Shown in pieces: positions 9,720-19,216 of a stretch of DNA of 64,000 bases. A model generated the notes under the pieces. That model ran no database searches, was not told where the DNA came from, and worked only from the letters and a program-made list of their open reading frames with translations. Origin of the DNA: Ignavibacteriota bacterium (GTDB taxonomy: Bacteria; Bacteroidota; Ignavibacteria; Ignavibacteriales; Melioribacteraceae). How positions within the stretch are numbered: position 1 is the first letter of the stretch; each line of letters begins with the position of its first letter. The position numbers and the translations under genes were made by a program. The DNA is taken from positions 4,052,001-4,116,000 of the forward strand of contig JADJGF010000001.1 in NCBI GenBank assembly GCA_016708125.1, in the 5' to 3' direction.

Positions 9720-12548
9720 TTATAGAACTAATCCAATACCAATTTTAATTTCCCTTGGAGTTGAAAGCATATAAGGATTTTGAATTGAATCATAAATATC
9801 ATTGTAATTACTAATAAATGTTGCAAAATCGACAGGATAAACAATACCAGTATATGCTCTTCCAGTTGAAGAATTAACAAAAAGTTCATTTTTTCTATCA
9901 AGTAAATTATATATTGATAAGAAAAATCGAAGTACACCTATATCAGAAATTGTTAGATCATAATGACTTGAAAGATCTATTGTATAAGTTGTAGGTCTTT
10001 CTGAATTGTTTGGATACAAGGTTTGCTTTGCTAAAGGACTTATGGATACAGGCGTAAATGTATAAGGTCTGCCAGAATTAAAATATCCTGTTAGCGTAAC
10101 ACCATAATTTTCTTTTTCATATCCTAAACTTAAATTAGCAGTATGTCTTTGATCCCAATTTAACGGAACTAAATATGGAACCGGATCTAAACTTTGTCCC
10201 AATCTACTATATGTTGTAGTTGGGTCATCAGCATTTCCTCTTGTATACTGTAAGGTATAGTTTAAGAAAATTGAAAAAGGACCTGTTTCATAGTCAAATT
10301 TTAGTTCAAAACCCTTCGCATTGCCATAATCTTTATTACTGTAAAGTCCGTATTTTATTTGATTATAAGTAGTATAAACAACAGCACTTCTAAGATCATA
10401 AATGTCTTTATAGTAAACAGATAATTCCAGACCCATTTTAGGGAAAAGTTCCTGCCAAATTCCCATTTCATAACTAACAGTTTTTTCTGCTTTAATTAAT
10501 GGATTTCCATGTACAGTTTGGAAATCACCTGGAGGAATTAAAAATCTATGATTATCATATAGTGTGTACAATGGAGGCATTTGAAAAAAATGTCCGTAAC
10601 TAAAATGTAAAACAGCTGCACTTCCGAGAGTATAAGATAATCCAAATCTTGGACTAATCTGCCATTGGGCTGGAGCTTGCAGATTGGTTGACATTCTTTC
10701 AGTATCCAAAACCGGATTCCCATCGTTATCATAAACTATATTATCATTCTCATCCAATTCATAAAAAAGTAATTGATTTGCCGGATTTCTTCTCTGTGAA
10801 GGATACAAAGTATTCGAATTGAAATAATCATATCTTAATCCTAAATTGATAACCATTTCATCAAATTCCATCTTATCTTGAATGTATCCGGAAAATTCAT
10901 AAGGTTCTTTTTTATATGTATCCATTTCAATTGCATCTTCTGGATATAGTTCTGTTTCATATGGATAAAATTCAACTTTACCAGTTACTTCATTATACCA
11001 ATAATAGTGAGCCAATGGAGTTCCCCTTAAAGCATTCTGTGTAAGAACTGGTAAATTTTCTACTTTATGATGCGTAAAAAGAAATCCAGTTTTTATTGAA
11101 TGGGCATTATTAATTTGCCACACTAAATCATATTTGGCATTCATATCAATTAACAATCTTTCAGAATGTTCTCTATCTTGTCCACCAGTTGAAAAGCCTC
11201 CCATACTTGTATTATAACCTGTATGAACATAGCGCGGATCAAATGGATCTTCATATAAATATGTATATTGATCATTATGTACATAAGAAAGTTTTAAATC
11301 ATGGAATGCACTTTTTGATATAAAATGATTAAATTGAATCAATCCCATTTTAGATTCGTTATGATATGTTGCTCTTCCATCTGGTTTGTATTTGTAAACA
11401 TGTCCGCTATTAGGGTTTTCTGAATAATTTAAAGTACCCATTACTGATGCTTTAAAATCTGTAGATAAGTTAAACGATAATTTCGCCATTCCAGAATAAC
11501 TCATATTCGTATTTATTGGAACATACTCATTGTCTCCAGTATGTTCTGAATAATAAGTCAATCCGTTGGCATCAAAATCCCAAGGAGTATTAATATCAAA
11601 ATTATTTACAGTAGTTGAATTACTATAATCGTCAACATTAAATCGTCTAATTCCATTTATATGACCAAGAGAATTCTGATATCTGAAGTTTGTAAAAAAA
11701 GTTATAGCTTCTGGAATAACCGGACCTTCAAATTGTAATTTATAATCTTGATTTCTTGCTAATTCTGAACTCTTTAATCCAATAAAAACATCAGTATTTG
11801 AGGTATAAAAATTAGAAATATGTGAAGAAAATGATGCTTTAAATTTATTTCCGCCATCTTTAGTAACAACGTTAACAATTCCACTCATTGCTCTTCCATA
11901 TTCAGCATTAAATGTACCCGTTATAACTTCCAAATCTTGAGCAGCTTCTTTTTCAATCGAAACAGTTTTATCCGTTCCAGCAAATGATTCATTTACTTGC
12001 ATACCATCAATAAGGTAAGAAACTTCTGTTAATCTTCCGCCTCTAAAATGTCCGTCCACAACTCCAGCCTGCATTGATATAACTTGATCAAGGTCTTCTA
12101 CAGGAAGCATTTCAATTTGCTCTGAAGAAACATTTTTTACAGAACTCGTTTGATCCTTTTTTAAAGACAATCGATCAGCAACTACAACAACTTCTTGCCC
12201 AACAATAAGAGTTTCTTTTAGTCTAAAGTCAATATTAGAAGTTCTATTTACGGATACGATTACTTCATCAACTCTTTGAGCTTCATATCCCATCATTTGA
12301 ACTTTTAAAGTATATTTTCCAGGTGAAACATTAAGTATATAGTATTGGCCATTTATATCCGTAGCAGCACCAGTACCTGTTCCTTCAATAATTATATTGG
12401 CAAATGGTAGAGGCGCACCACTTTCAGCATCAACCACACTACCCATAATTTTTCCCGTTGTTTGTGAAAAAGTATTATTCTGCAATAAAGTTAAACTCAT
12501 TACAAACACGAGCAACATTAAATAATTCAATTTAGTACACACTATCAT
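9720..12548 (-). CDS. TonB-dependent receptor with carboxypeptidase-regulatory-like N-domain
   Basis: A 942-residue outer-membrane receptor. After a signal peptide ending in TFSQ there is a CarboxypepD_reg-like beta-sandwich (about residues 33-118: GKIMGSVVDAESGAPLPFANI, DINGQYYI, GKYTLKVQMMGYE). The plug domain follows (about 140-240, with GGRLTEVSYLIDGMQV and EYGRAMSGIVNVVTKDGG), and then a long barrel ending in IKIGIGLVL. A GGAG ribosome binding site precedes the ATG. It heads a run of four minus-strand genes that includes the PorV-like barrel and the two giant surface proteins. The substrate cannot be read from sequence. Close homologues act as receptors or as protein-export accessories in this group of bacteria. 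Confidence 0.9.
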   Translation of the reverse strand: MIVCTKLNYLMLLVFVMSLTLLQNNTFSQTTGKIMGSVVDAESGAPLPFANIIIEGTGTGAATDINGQYYILNVSPGKYTLKVQMMGYEAQRVDEVIVSVNRTSNIDFRLKETLIVGQEVVVVADRLSLKKDQTSSVKNVSSEQIEMLPVEDLDQVISMQAGVVDGHFRGGRLTEVSYLIDGMQVNESFAGTDKTVSIEKEAAQDLEVITGTFNAEYGRAMSGIVNVVTKDGGNKFKASFSSHISNFYTSNTDVFIGLKSSELARNQDYKLQFEGPVIPEAITFFTNFRYQNSLGHINGIRRFNVDDYSNSTTVNNFDINTPWDFDANGLTYYSEHTGDNEYVPINTNMSYSGMAKLSFNLSTDFKASVMGTLNYSENPNSGHVYKYKPDGRATYHNESKMGLIQFNHFISKSAFHDLKLSYVHNDQYTYLYEDPFDPRYVHTGYNTSMGGFSTGGQDREHSERLLIDMNAKYDLVWQINNAHSIKTGFLFTHHKVENLPVLTQNALRGTPLAHYYWYNEVTGKVEFYPYETELYPEDAIEMDTYKKEPYEFSGYIQDKMEFDEMVINLGLRYDYFNSNTLYPSQRRNPANQLLFYELDENDNIVYDNDGNPVLDTERMSTNLQAPAQWQISPRFGLSYTLGSAAVLHFSYGHFFQMPPLYTLYDNHRFLIPPGDFQTVHGNPLIKAEKTVSYEMGIWQELFPKMGLELSVYYKDIYDLRSAVVYTTYNQIKYGLYSNKDYGNAKGFELKFDYETGPFSIFLNYTLQYTRGNADDPTTTYSRLGQSLDPVPYLVPLNWDQRHTANLSLGYEKENYGVTLTGYFNSGRPYTFTPVSISPLAKQTLYPNNSERPTTYTIDLSSHYDLTISDIGVLRFFLSIYNLLDRKNELFVNSSTGRAYTGIVYPVDFATFISNYNDIYDSIQNPYMLSTPREIKIGIGLVL

Positions 12549-12630
12549 AACTCCTATTTAATATTTATAATATTGTGGTTAATATAACTTCATAAAATGG
12601 TTAAATTATTTTATCTAATTCCAAGCTAGA

Positions 12631-14028
12631 TTATTGTTTCTTTTCTTCTGTAAATTTTAAGGCTAATTCATTTAGAAGTTTTTCATTATACAAAATTTCA
12701 AATTCAGATTTATACTCATTAACTAATTCATCATTTCGTTCATACATTAATTTTTTTTTCAATTCATTTATGATACTTGCTTTTACAGTTTCAAATTCAC
12801 CTTTCCAAATTTCTCTGTTTTTATCATAGTGATCTTTTGCAATTTCTGATGTAACTTGGATTTTATCAGAAATTTCTTCCTTTAAAAATTTAGAATATAA
12901 TGCTCTGTTTAATTTATTTTCTATTTGATCCTTTATAGATTCTTGTTTATATATACCTTTTTCAATTGCGTCTAAATATAAAACCAATTGATCTGCAAGA
13001 TCTTTTATAAAAACTTTAATATCTTCTTCTGTTATTTTATCAAATTTACTGAATTGATTAGCTCTATTGAACAAATAGAAAAACAACTCAATTGAAATAT
13101 TTTGTTTTGATGTTTTAATAACGTAACTATCAGATGACGAGCCATCAAATTTTAATCGATCAAAATAGCCATTTTTATCAGTTGTAATCACGAACGAGTT
13201 AATGAATTTTTTATAATCAATGTCAACGAATTCAGTTTTATATATTTTTATTAAACTATCCGTATAAAATTTAATTTGCTCTATCTTCTTAACTCCTTGA
13301 TAATCTTTAATAAGAGTTTGCACAATTTCCTGCATTGGTTTTGCAGATATATTTTTTTCTTTTTTTAATAATTTGATTACAGCCCAAAATGGCGGAGTGT
13401 AAATTGGTTTGCTAACTTCGCCAATATTCATATTTTCTAATTGGTTATAAATTTCTATCGGAACTGATTCCCCATAAGTTTTATTTTGATAGTCTATTTT
13501 ACGAGGGAAAATATTTTCCATAGCTTCATTTTGAGGTTTAAGATTATTTCCTTTTAAAAGGAATTGAAACATTGTATCTGCTAAATGATAAGATGAATTT
13601 TGAATAACAGTAAAATCATATAAATAATTTTTTCTATCATAGAAATTTTTGAGGTCATTATCGCTAATAAATAATTCCTTGCTTTGTATAGGATTACTTG
13701 AAGCTAAGGCGTTCATTTTAAGCTCAAGTAAACCGTTCACAATTTGAGGATCTTTATCAAAGTTTAAATCATAAGCTTTTTGGATAAATAGGTATTCCGG
13801 TAAGAAAATTTTATTTATAAATTCCTTTAAAATTTCAGAAGTAAACTGAGAGTTTTTTCCATAGTCACTTGATAATTTATAACGTCTTTCAAAAACACCT
13901 TTTCTAAGTCCAATATTTTTAAGTTGAAGGACATTTTCATCACTAACTATCTTATCTGAACAGCTTATAAAAAAAAGAAGAAAGAATAAAAAAATAAGTT
14001 TATATAAATTTTGTAAGCTTGTTTGCAT
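12631..14028 (-). CDS. SurA/PpiC-like lipoprotein (periplasmic foldase-like)
   Basis: 465 residues. The N-terminus has a hydrophobic stretch and a lipobox-like FFISC with Cys23 as the likely lipidation site. An N-terminal SurA-like helical region follows. The middle then resembles a parvulin (PpiC) rotamase: FTVIQNSSYHLADTMFQFLLKGN, later MNIGEVSKPIYTPPFWAVIKLLKKE, the usual end of a parvulin domain. The C-terminus is long and charged. The probable role is chaperoning of outer-membrane or secreted proteins. It lies 82 bp upstream of the TonB receptor gene, so the envelope cluster may have its own foldase. Parvulin active-site residues could not be confirmed, so it may be only a chaperone. Confidence 0.7.
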   Translation of the reverse strand: MQTSLQNLYKLIFLFFLLFFISCSDKIVSDENVLQLKNIGLRKGVFERRYKLSSDYGKNSQFTSEILKEFINKIFLPEYLFIQKAYDLNFDKDPQIVNGLLELKMNALASSNPIQSKELFISDNDLKNFYDRKNYLYDFTVIQNSSYHLADTMFQFLLKGNNLKPQNEAMENIFPRKIDYQNKTYGESVPIEIYNQLENMNIGEVSKPIYTPPFWAVIKLLKKEKNISAKPMQEIVQTLIKDYQGVKKIEQIKFYTDSLIKIYKTEFVDIDYKKFINSFVITTDKNGYFDRLKFDGSSSDSYVIKTSKQNISIELFFYLFNRANQFSKFDKITEEDIKVFIKDLADQLVLYLDAIEKGIYKQESIKDQIENKLNRALYSKFLKEEISDKIQVTSEIAKDHYDKNREIWKGEFETVKASIINELKKKLMYERNDELVNEYKSEFEILYNEKLLNELALKFTEEKKQ

Positions 14029-14178
14029 ATTTACCTTTGACTTCTGAGAAATACTAATTATATGTTAATACTTAAGCAATTTGTAATAAATTCATCCATA
14101 ATAAGTTTAGAGATGAAGTTAATACAACTTGTTACATTCAAAAAAATAATGAACATTAAAATATGTGATATAAATATT

Positions 14179-14207
14179 ATTGGACGAGGTTAACACACTC
14201 GCCCAAT
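14179..14207 (-). terminator. Hairpin after the sorted 657-aa protein gene
   Basis: On the minus strand ATTGGGCGAG pairs with CTCGTCCAAT across a nine-base loop, just past the stop codon at 14225. The downstream tract is AT-rich rather than pure T, so the strength is uncertain. Confidence 0.6.
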
Positions 14208-14224
14208 AAATTTTTCTTAAGATA

Positions 14225-16198
14225 TTACTTGAGTAACATCATCTTTTTAGTTGAAGTAAATTCACCAACTTTAATTGTATAGTAATAAACTCCAGATGCT
14301 AAATTTGAAGCATTAAAATTAACTTGATGAGATCCAGCTTCATTAACGCCATTTACTAAAGTAGTAACAAGTTGACCAATATTGTTATAAACTTTTAGAG
14401 AAACATCTGATTTTGATAGTAATGAATATGAAATAGATGTAGTTGGGTTAAATGGATTTGGATAATTTTGGTTTAATTCTAATTGAGCTGGAACAAAATC
14501 TTCAACAGCTGTTAATAAATCTGCAACCGGAACAGCTTTGTAAAGAATTTGTGCATAATTTGCTTCATCAGATCTGATTGGATAGCTGAAGTGTTTTCCA
14601 CCGCCGTTCCACAATACATAATTAGCTTGATAATCATCAGCATAAGTTAAGATTCTATCACGTCCGCCCCATGGATCACTTGTCCACATTACATGTAATT
14701 TGCCATTATCAAAAACTGCTGAAACGTCATTTTCATCTAAATCAGCTGTTTGAGTTAGGTTTGTTTCATTTGTCCATGTTGCACCATCATTACTTACAAC
14801 AGAAAAAACGTCATTTTTATAAGCATAATAGTTATGACCAAATGCTTGGTCAACGTCAATTAAATCTTCAACTGGAGCTGCCATTTGTTCAAAAAGTAAA
14901 ATAAATTTAGGTTCACCTTCTGCGGCTGCATTATTTGCAACTAATTCCAAGTTACCAATAATACCATCAGCATAAGCATTACCCATATAAGACATTCCAC
15001 TATCAAAAGCTGCGTAATTGAACCATTTGTAAGATTCACCTGTTAATGGATACATAGCTTCAGCAACTACATTATGTGTTCCACCAATTTCTGTCCATGA
15101 CATAACTGTTGGTTTAGCTTTTTCTGAACCATCATAGAACATTGCTTCTCTATCGCCGGACCAAGAAGCATGATTTCTATTCCATGTATCAATTCCAGTA
15201 TTAACAGTATCTAACCAATGTTCGCGATATGTAGCAGTATAAACAACAACTAATTTATCATTTACATCATATACTATTTGAGCATCAGTATATGGTCTAG
15301 CAGCATTTGCTTCATATAATTCAGGCAACCAATTTTTTGCAGAAGTTGTATCGAATAGAGGAATAATTGTTCCATTATCCATACCTGTATAGAAGTTATC
15401 ATCCCAAAGGTCTCCACCAAATGTACCTTTATGAATCCAAATTTGATTAAATGAATGTAAACCAACTATAGCAACTTCTGATCCATCAGAATTTATTGCA
15501 ACATCAGCTCCTTCAAGTGCATTCATATGAAGAGCACCTGGAATGTTTCTACCAGGAACATCACTTCCAGCATCGGAAAAATACATTTGATAAATTTCAC
15601 CAAAGGTAGTTCCGTCAAAATTCCAATAAGCTAAACCTTCACCGCTAGGGTTTGTTAAAACACAATGAGCAATACCTTGTGCTTCGTCAACAACCATAGC
15701 AAATGGGTTTGCATACCAATTATCTGCATAATAGTTTTTATCTGTTTGTAAACCTAATGATTCAATTCCTGTTCCAGCGGCATTTACTTTGGACATAGCT
15801 TGTAAATGCATTGCAGGACCATAGTTGTAACCACGACCACCAACACCAGTATAAATGTAAACTGGAGCACCTTCTTTTCCACCACCAATAAAGGAAACAG
15901 CTGGCATGATTTCAGCAGCCGGGTCTTGTGAAGGTACGTCTAAAATTAACCCACTAGTTACATTTGCATATTTTACTTGATAACCAGTATCAGATGCAGT
16001 TACTTGAGTTTTAGTATAAGTAACATGAACATCACCGTCACTATCAACAGTGATTTGTTTTCCGATTGTACCGACATACCAATAAAAGAAGAAGTCAGTA
16101 CCAGTTTTATCAACTAAAGTTGCATCGGATAAAGCTTGTGAATAAATGTTTCCTACCATCAAAAATGCGGCAAGAATTGTAAAGATGAATTTCTTCAT
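14225..16198 (-). CDS. Secreted protein with type A C-terminal sorting domain
   Basis: 657 residues with a clear signal peptide (MKKFIFTILAAF to IYSQ). The C-terminal 85 residues or so form a typical type IX secretion sorting domain: NQNYPNPFNPTTSISYSL, VSLKVYNNIGQLVTTLVNG, LASGVYYYTIKVGEFTSTKKMMLLK. The central part is rich in Gly, Trp and Asp and reads like a beta-propeller or sialidase-like fold (for example VDSDGDVHVTYTK and KLHVMWTSDPWGGRDRI), but no catalytic family is recognised. AGGAGAAA lies just before the ATG. It is flanked by two SurA-like lipoprotein genes. It is probably displayed on or released from the cell surface. Confidence 0.85.
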   Translation of the reverse strand: MKKFIFTILAAFLMVGNIYSQALSDATLVDKTGTDFFFYWYVGTIGKQITVDSDGDVHVTYTKTQVTASDTGYQVKYANVTSGLILDVPSQDPAAEIMPAVSFIGGGKEGAPVYIYTGVGGRGYNYGPAMHLQAMSKVNAAGTGIESLGLQTDKNYYADNWYANPFAMVVDEAQGIAHCVLTNPSGEGLAYWNFDGTTFGEIYQMYFSDAGSDVPGRNIPGALHMNALEGADVAINSDGSEVAIVGLHSFNQIWIHKGTFGGDLWDDNFYTGMDNGTIIPLFDTTSAKNWLPELYEANAARPYTDAQIVYDVNDKLVVVYTATYREHWLDTVNTGIDTWNRNHASWSGDREAMFYDGSEKAKPTVMSWTEIGGTHNVVAEAMYPLTGESYKWFNYAAFDSGMSYMGNAYADGIIGNLELVANNAAAEGEPKFILLFEQMAAPVEDLIDVDQAFGHNYYAYKNDVFSVVSNDGATWTNETNLTQTADLDENDVSAVFDNGKLHVMWTSDPWGGRDRILTYADDYQANYVLWNGGGKHFSYPIRSDEANYAQILYKAVPVADLLTAVEDFVPAQLELNQNYPNPFNPTTSISYSLLSKSDVSLKVYNNIGQLVTTLVNGVNEAGSHQVNFNASNLASGVYYYTIKVGEFTSTKKMMLLK

Positions 16199-16320
16199 TT
16201 TTTTTCTCCTATTTCTTTTAGAAAGTTTTTTAAATAAAATAAATAAATAACCTTAATATTTCCCTCCTTTGGTTTTGTTAATTAAATAATGCCTCAATAT
16301 ATTATAAAAAAACAAAAATT

Positions 16321-17838
16321 CTATTCCAGAAATTTTTCTATTTTTTTGCCATAATCTAATTTATTATCTGTCGTAATTATTGGGAATGATGGAACAACTC
16401 TTGAAAATGGTTGATCATTGTAATTTACATTCATGTCTATACTCGTTAAATCAATTTCATTGAAAGCTTCAACATCTATTTTTATTTTTTCACTGTATTT
16501 AGTCTGTAATGAATCAATATATTTATTTAGGTATTCCTCTAAAACTTCCACATAATTTAGTTCTTTTACACTATCAGGTAAAACAGATTTAAGATATTTT
16601 TCTTTTTGATACATATAACTAAGATTATCTTTCCACATGTTTACATTTCTTTTTACAACATTTATTTCATCGTAATTTCTATCATAAGCTTCTTCGGTTA
16701 AGTATTTATCTTTTATTAAATCCATAATAGCAAACTGTAACTGCTGCCCAAATTCCTTGTTCTCCATATTTTTTACTCTGAATACAAGCGGATGAATTTT
16801 AACTTCTTTAGCAAAGTTTTCAACTGTATAAATTTTATCATTAACTTTAAAAAATGGTTGAGTTTTTAGTTTACTAATTTTTTTTGCAATAGACGAATAA
16901 TCTACTTCTTTTGTGTTTACCTGCCAAACCGTATTGTTTAACATATCTTCTTTTTGTTTATCAGAAACTAAGTACAATGGCCCTAGTAAATTAGCCATTT
17001 TATAAAAAACTTCCGGGAAAAACTCTATTTTTTTTCCTTCCATTTTGTCTAATATAAATTCGGTGTATAAGTCTAATGCTTTCCTTGTATGATACTTTTC
17101 ACTAACATCTTTCCAACGATCATTAAATTGCTTTTCAACAATTATTGGAGTATCTAACCAACCATTTATTTTCACTAAAAGATATTCATTTTTAGTAATT
17201 TTTATTGGTCCAATAAACTGATTTTTCTTTAATGGGTATGAAAACATAGAATCAAGAATACTGTTATGCTCATTAAATGACCATGGTACTTCACGAGATG
17301 GAACTGTATCAACTCCAGTTATTGTATAAAAAATATCTTCAAAAGTTCTTTTCTTTGTTAATATTTCTTTACTTATATTGCTTGCCATTGAGCTATCAGG
17401 AAGACTAAAAAAAGAAACTTTATATTTTCTTCCAGCTACCTGCACAGTTTTTAGAATTGAGGCTGTATCTAATTTCACTTTTTCATCAGCAACTTTTGAA
17501 TATAGCCATTGCCTCATGGCTTGTTCTTTCAATCCTTGTAAATATAATTTTACATTTTCAGATTTCAATAATTCATTTGAATTAGTTGCTTCCAAAGCAA
17601 GTAATTTTTCCGCAATCAATGAATTTAAGATAACCTTTTTATCTAAGTTATTATTCCCTTTGCAATAAGCTGGTCTAACAGTGTATTCCGCTCTTCTTAT
17701 AAATTCACTTACTGAAATTGTAACATCTCCAATTTCTACAAGTATTTTTTCTTCAGGTTCATCTTTTTTACTATCACCGCATGAAAAAAGAAGTACTAAA
17801 CTAAAGAAGATATATATATGATAATTTTTATATTTCAT
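16321..17838 (-). CDS. SurA-like lipoprotein, possible peptidyl-prolyl isomerase
   Basis: 505 residues beginning with a short lipoprotein signal (LVLLFSC, lipidated Cys20). The start of the mature part (EKILVEIGDVTISVSEFIRRAEYTVRP, then KKVILNSLIAEKLLALEA) is the SurA/PpiC N-terminal pattern. A parvulin-like stretch follows (SREVPWSFNEHNSILDSMFSYPLKKNQFIGPIKI). The C-terminal half repeats a similar arrangement (INDKIYTVENFAKEVKIHP). It is a second member of the foldase-like lipoprotein class in this window and probably handles export of envelope proteins. It lies 44 bp downstream of fucP with no clear terminator between, but its function looks unrelated to fucose. Enzymatic activity is uncertain. 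Confidence 0.7.
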   Translation of the reverse strand: MKYKNYHIYIFFSLVLLFSCGDSKKDEPEEKILVEIGDVTISVSEFIRRAEYTVRPAYCKGNNNLDKKVILNSLIAEKLLALEATNSNELLKSENVKLYLQGLKEQAMRQWLYSKVADEKVKLDTASILKTVQVAGRKYKVSFFSLPDSSMASNISKEILTKKRTFEDIFYTITGVDTVPSREVPWSFNEHNSILDSMFSYPLKKNQFIGPIKITKNEYLLVKINGWLDTPIIVEKQFNDRWKDVSEKYHTRKALDLYTEFILDKMEGKKIEFFPEVFYKMANLLGPLYLVSDKQKEDMLNNTVWQVNTKEVDYSSIAKKISKLKTQPFFKVNDKIYTVENFAKEVKIHPLVFRVKNMENKEFGQQLQFAIMDLIKDKYLTEEAYDRNYDEINVVKRNVNMWKDNLSYMYQKEKYLKSVLPDSVKELNYVEVLEEYLNKYIDSLQTKYSEKIKIDVEAFNEIDLTSIDMNVNYNDQPFSRVVPSFPIITTDNKLDYGKKIEKFLE

Positions 17839-17881
17839 TAAGCTTGCTTAAATAATTTTACAATGATATTCAAATATTCTT

Positions 17882-19198
17882 CTACCTATAAAACCTTAAT
17901 GTTCTAAAACCATAAATTGAAATAACAATGAAACTAATAAAGGGTAAAATAAATGAAAAATTAACAGCCGGCATTCCGGCAAAAACTCCCAAATCAATTA
18001 TTGATCCTTGTAATGGCGGCATTAAAGCTCCGCCAACAATTGCCATAACTAAACCTGCTGCTCCCAAAGTTGTATCTTCTTTTAATCCCTCTAATGCAAT
18101 TCCGTAAATTGTTGGGAACATTAATGACATAAATGCTGAAGTTGCAATTAGACAATATAATCCAACTAAACCAACTATAAATATTGTGCCTAAAGTTGTA
18201 AGCATTCCGCCAATTGCAAATAACATTAACAGCAATCTTGAGTTTAGATATTTCATCAAATAGGTGCTGATAAATCTGCTCGTGAGAAAAATTACCATTG
18301 CTATAATATTATAATTTTGTGCTTCGGCTTTTGTAACTCCTAAATTTTCCGCATACTGAATTATGAACGTCCAGCACATAATTTGTGCTGCTACATAAAA
18401 TACTTGGGCAATTACGCCTTCTCTATATTTTGGATTTTTAATCAATCTTTTGAAAGAATCAAAAGGATGAATTCCGTTATCTGTTTTATTTGTCACCGGC
18501 ATTTTGTATAGATAAATTACAACCATAACAATAATTACAACGAGACCAAGTATAATATATGGATCGCGAATAACTGCCAAATCATTTGTACGGATTACTG
18601 CTTTTTCAGTTTCACTTAATGAACTAAATATTAGTTCTCCCGAATCATTTCTTAAATCCGATTTTAATGATGTAAGTATAAAATTTGATGCTACAAACAT
18701 GCCCAACAAAGATCCAACCGGATTAAATGATTGTGCAAAATTTAATCTTCTTGTAGAAGTTTTTTCATCACCCATTGATAGAATATAAGGATTGGCTGTT
18801 GTTTCTAAAAATGCCAAACCAAAAGTTAGAATGTAAAGTGAAATCAAAAAGAATTCAAAAATTTCATATTTTGCTGCGGGATAAAACAATAAAGCACCAA
18901 TTGCATAAAGAAGTAATCCTAAAAGAATTGCTTTTTTGTAACTATATTTTTGTATAAAAAGTGCTGCTGGAATTGCCATTGTTGCATATCCGCCATAAAA
19001 TGCAAATTGAATCATAGCTGCTTTAGCCGCCGATATTTCCATAACCGTTTGAAATGCTGCAACCATCGGATTTGTAATATCATTTGCAAATCCCCATAAT
19101 GCAAACAAAGTTGTAACTAATATAAACGGAACCAAAAAATGTTTTGGAACAATTTTAGATTTTACTTTAGCATTTTTATTTACTTTATTAATATCCAT
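17882..19198 (-). CDS. fucP: L-fucose:H+ symporter, MFS (FucP)
   Basis: 438 residues with about twelve membrane segments. The family signatures are strong: FALWGFANDITNPMVAAFQ near residue 36, FYGGYATMAIPAALF, LAFLETTANPYILSMGD and RLNFAQSFNPVGSLLGMFVA. These match the FucP branch of the major facilitator superfamily, which couples L-fucose uptake to protons in the inner membrane. The gene is 19 bp downstream of the LacI regulator gene, and the two form a transcription unit headed by two copies of the fucose operator. No other transporter is present in the fucose cluster, so this is the expected entry route for the free sugar. Confidence 0.92.
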   Translation of the reverse strand: MDINKVNKNAKVKSKIVPKHFLVPFILVTTLFALWGFANDITNPMVAAFQTVMEISAAKAAMIQFAFYGGYATMAIPAALFIQKYSYKKAILLGLLLYAIGALLFYPAAKYEIFEFFLISLYILTFGLAFLETTANPYILSMGDEKTSTRRLNFAQSFNPVGSLLGMFVASNFILTSLKSDLRNDSGELIFSSLSETEKAVIRTNDLAVIRDPYIILGLVVIIVMVVIYLYKMPVTNKTDNGIHPFDSFKRLIKNPKYREGVIAQVFYVAAQIMCWTFIIQYAENLGVTKAEAQNYNIIAMVIFLTSRFISTYLMKYLNSRLLLMLFAIGGMLTTLGTIFIVGLVGLYCLIATSAFMSLMFPTIYGIALEGLKEDTTLGAAGLVMAIVGGALMPPLQGSIIDLGVFAGMPAVNFSFILPFISFIVISIYGFRTLRFYR

Positions 19199-19216
19199 AA
19201 AGGATTTTAATTCCCC

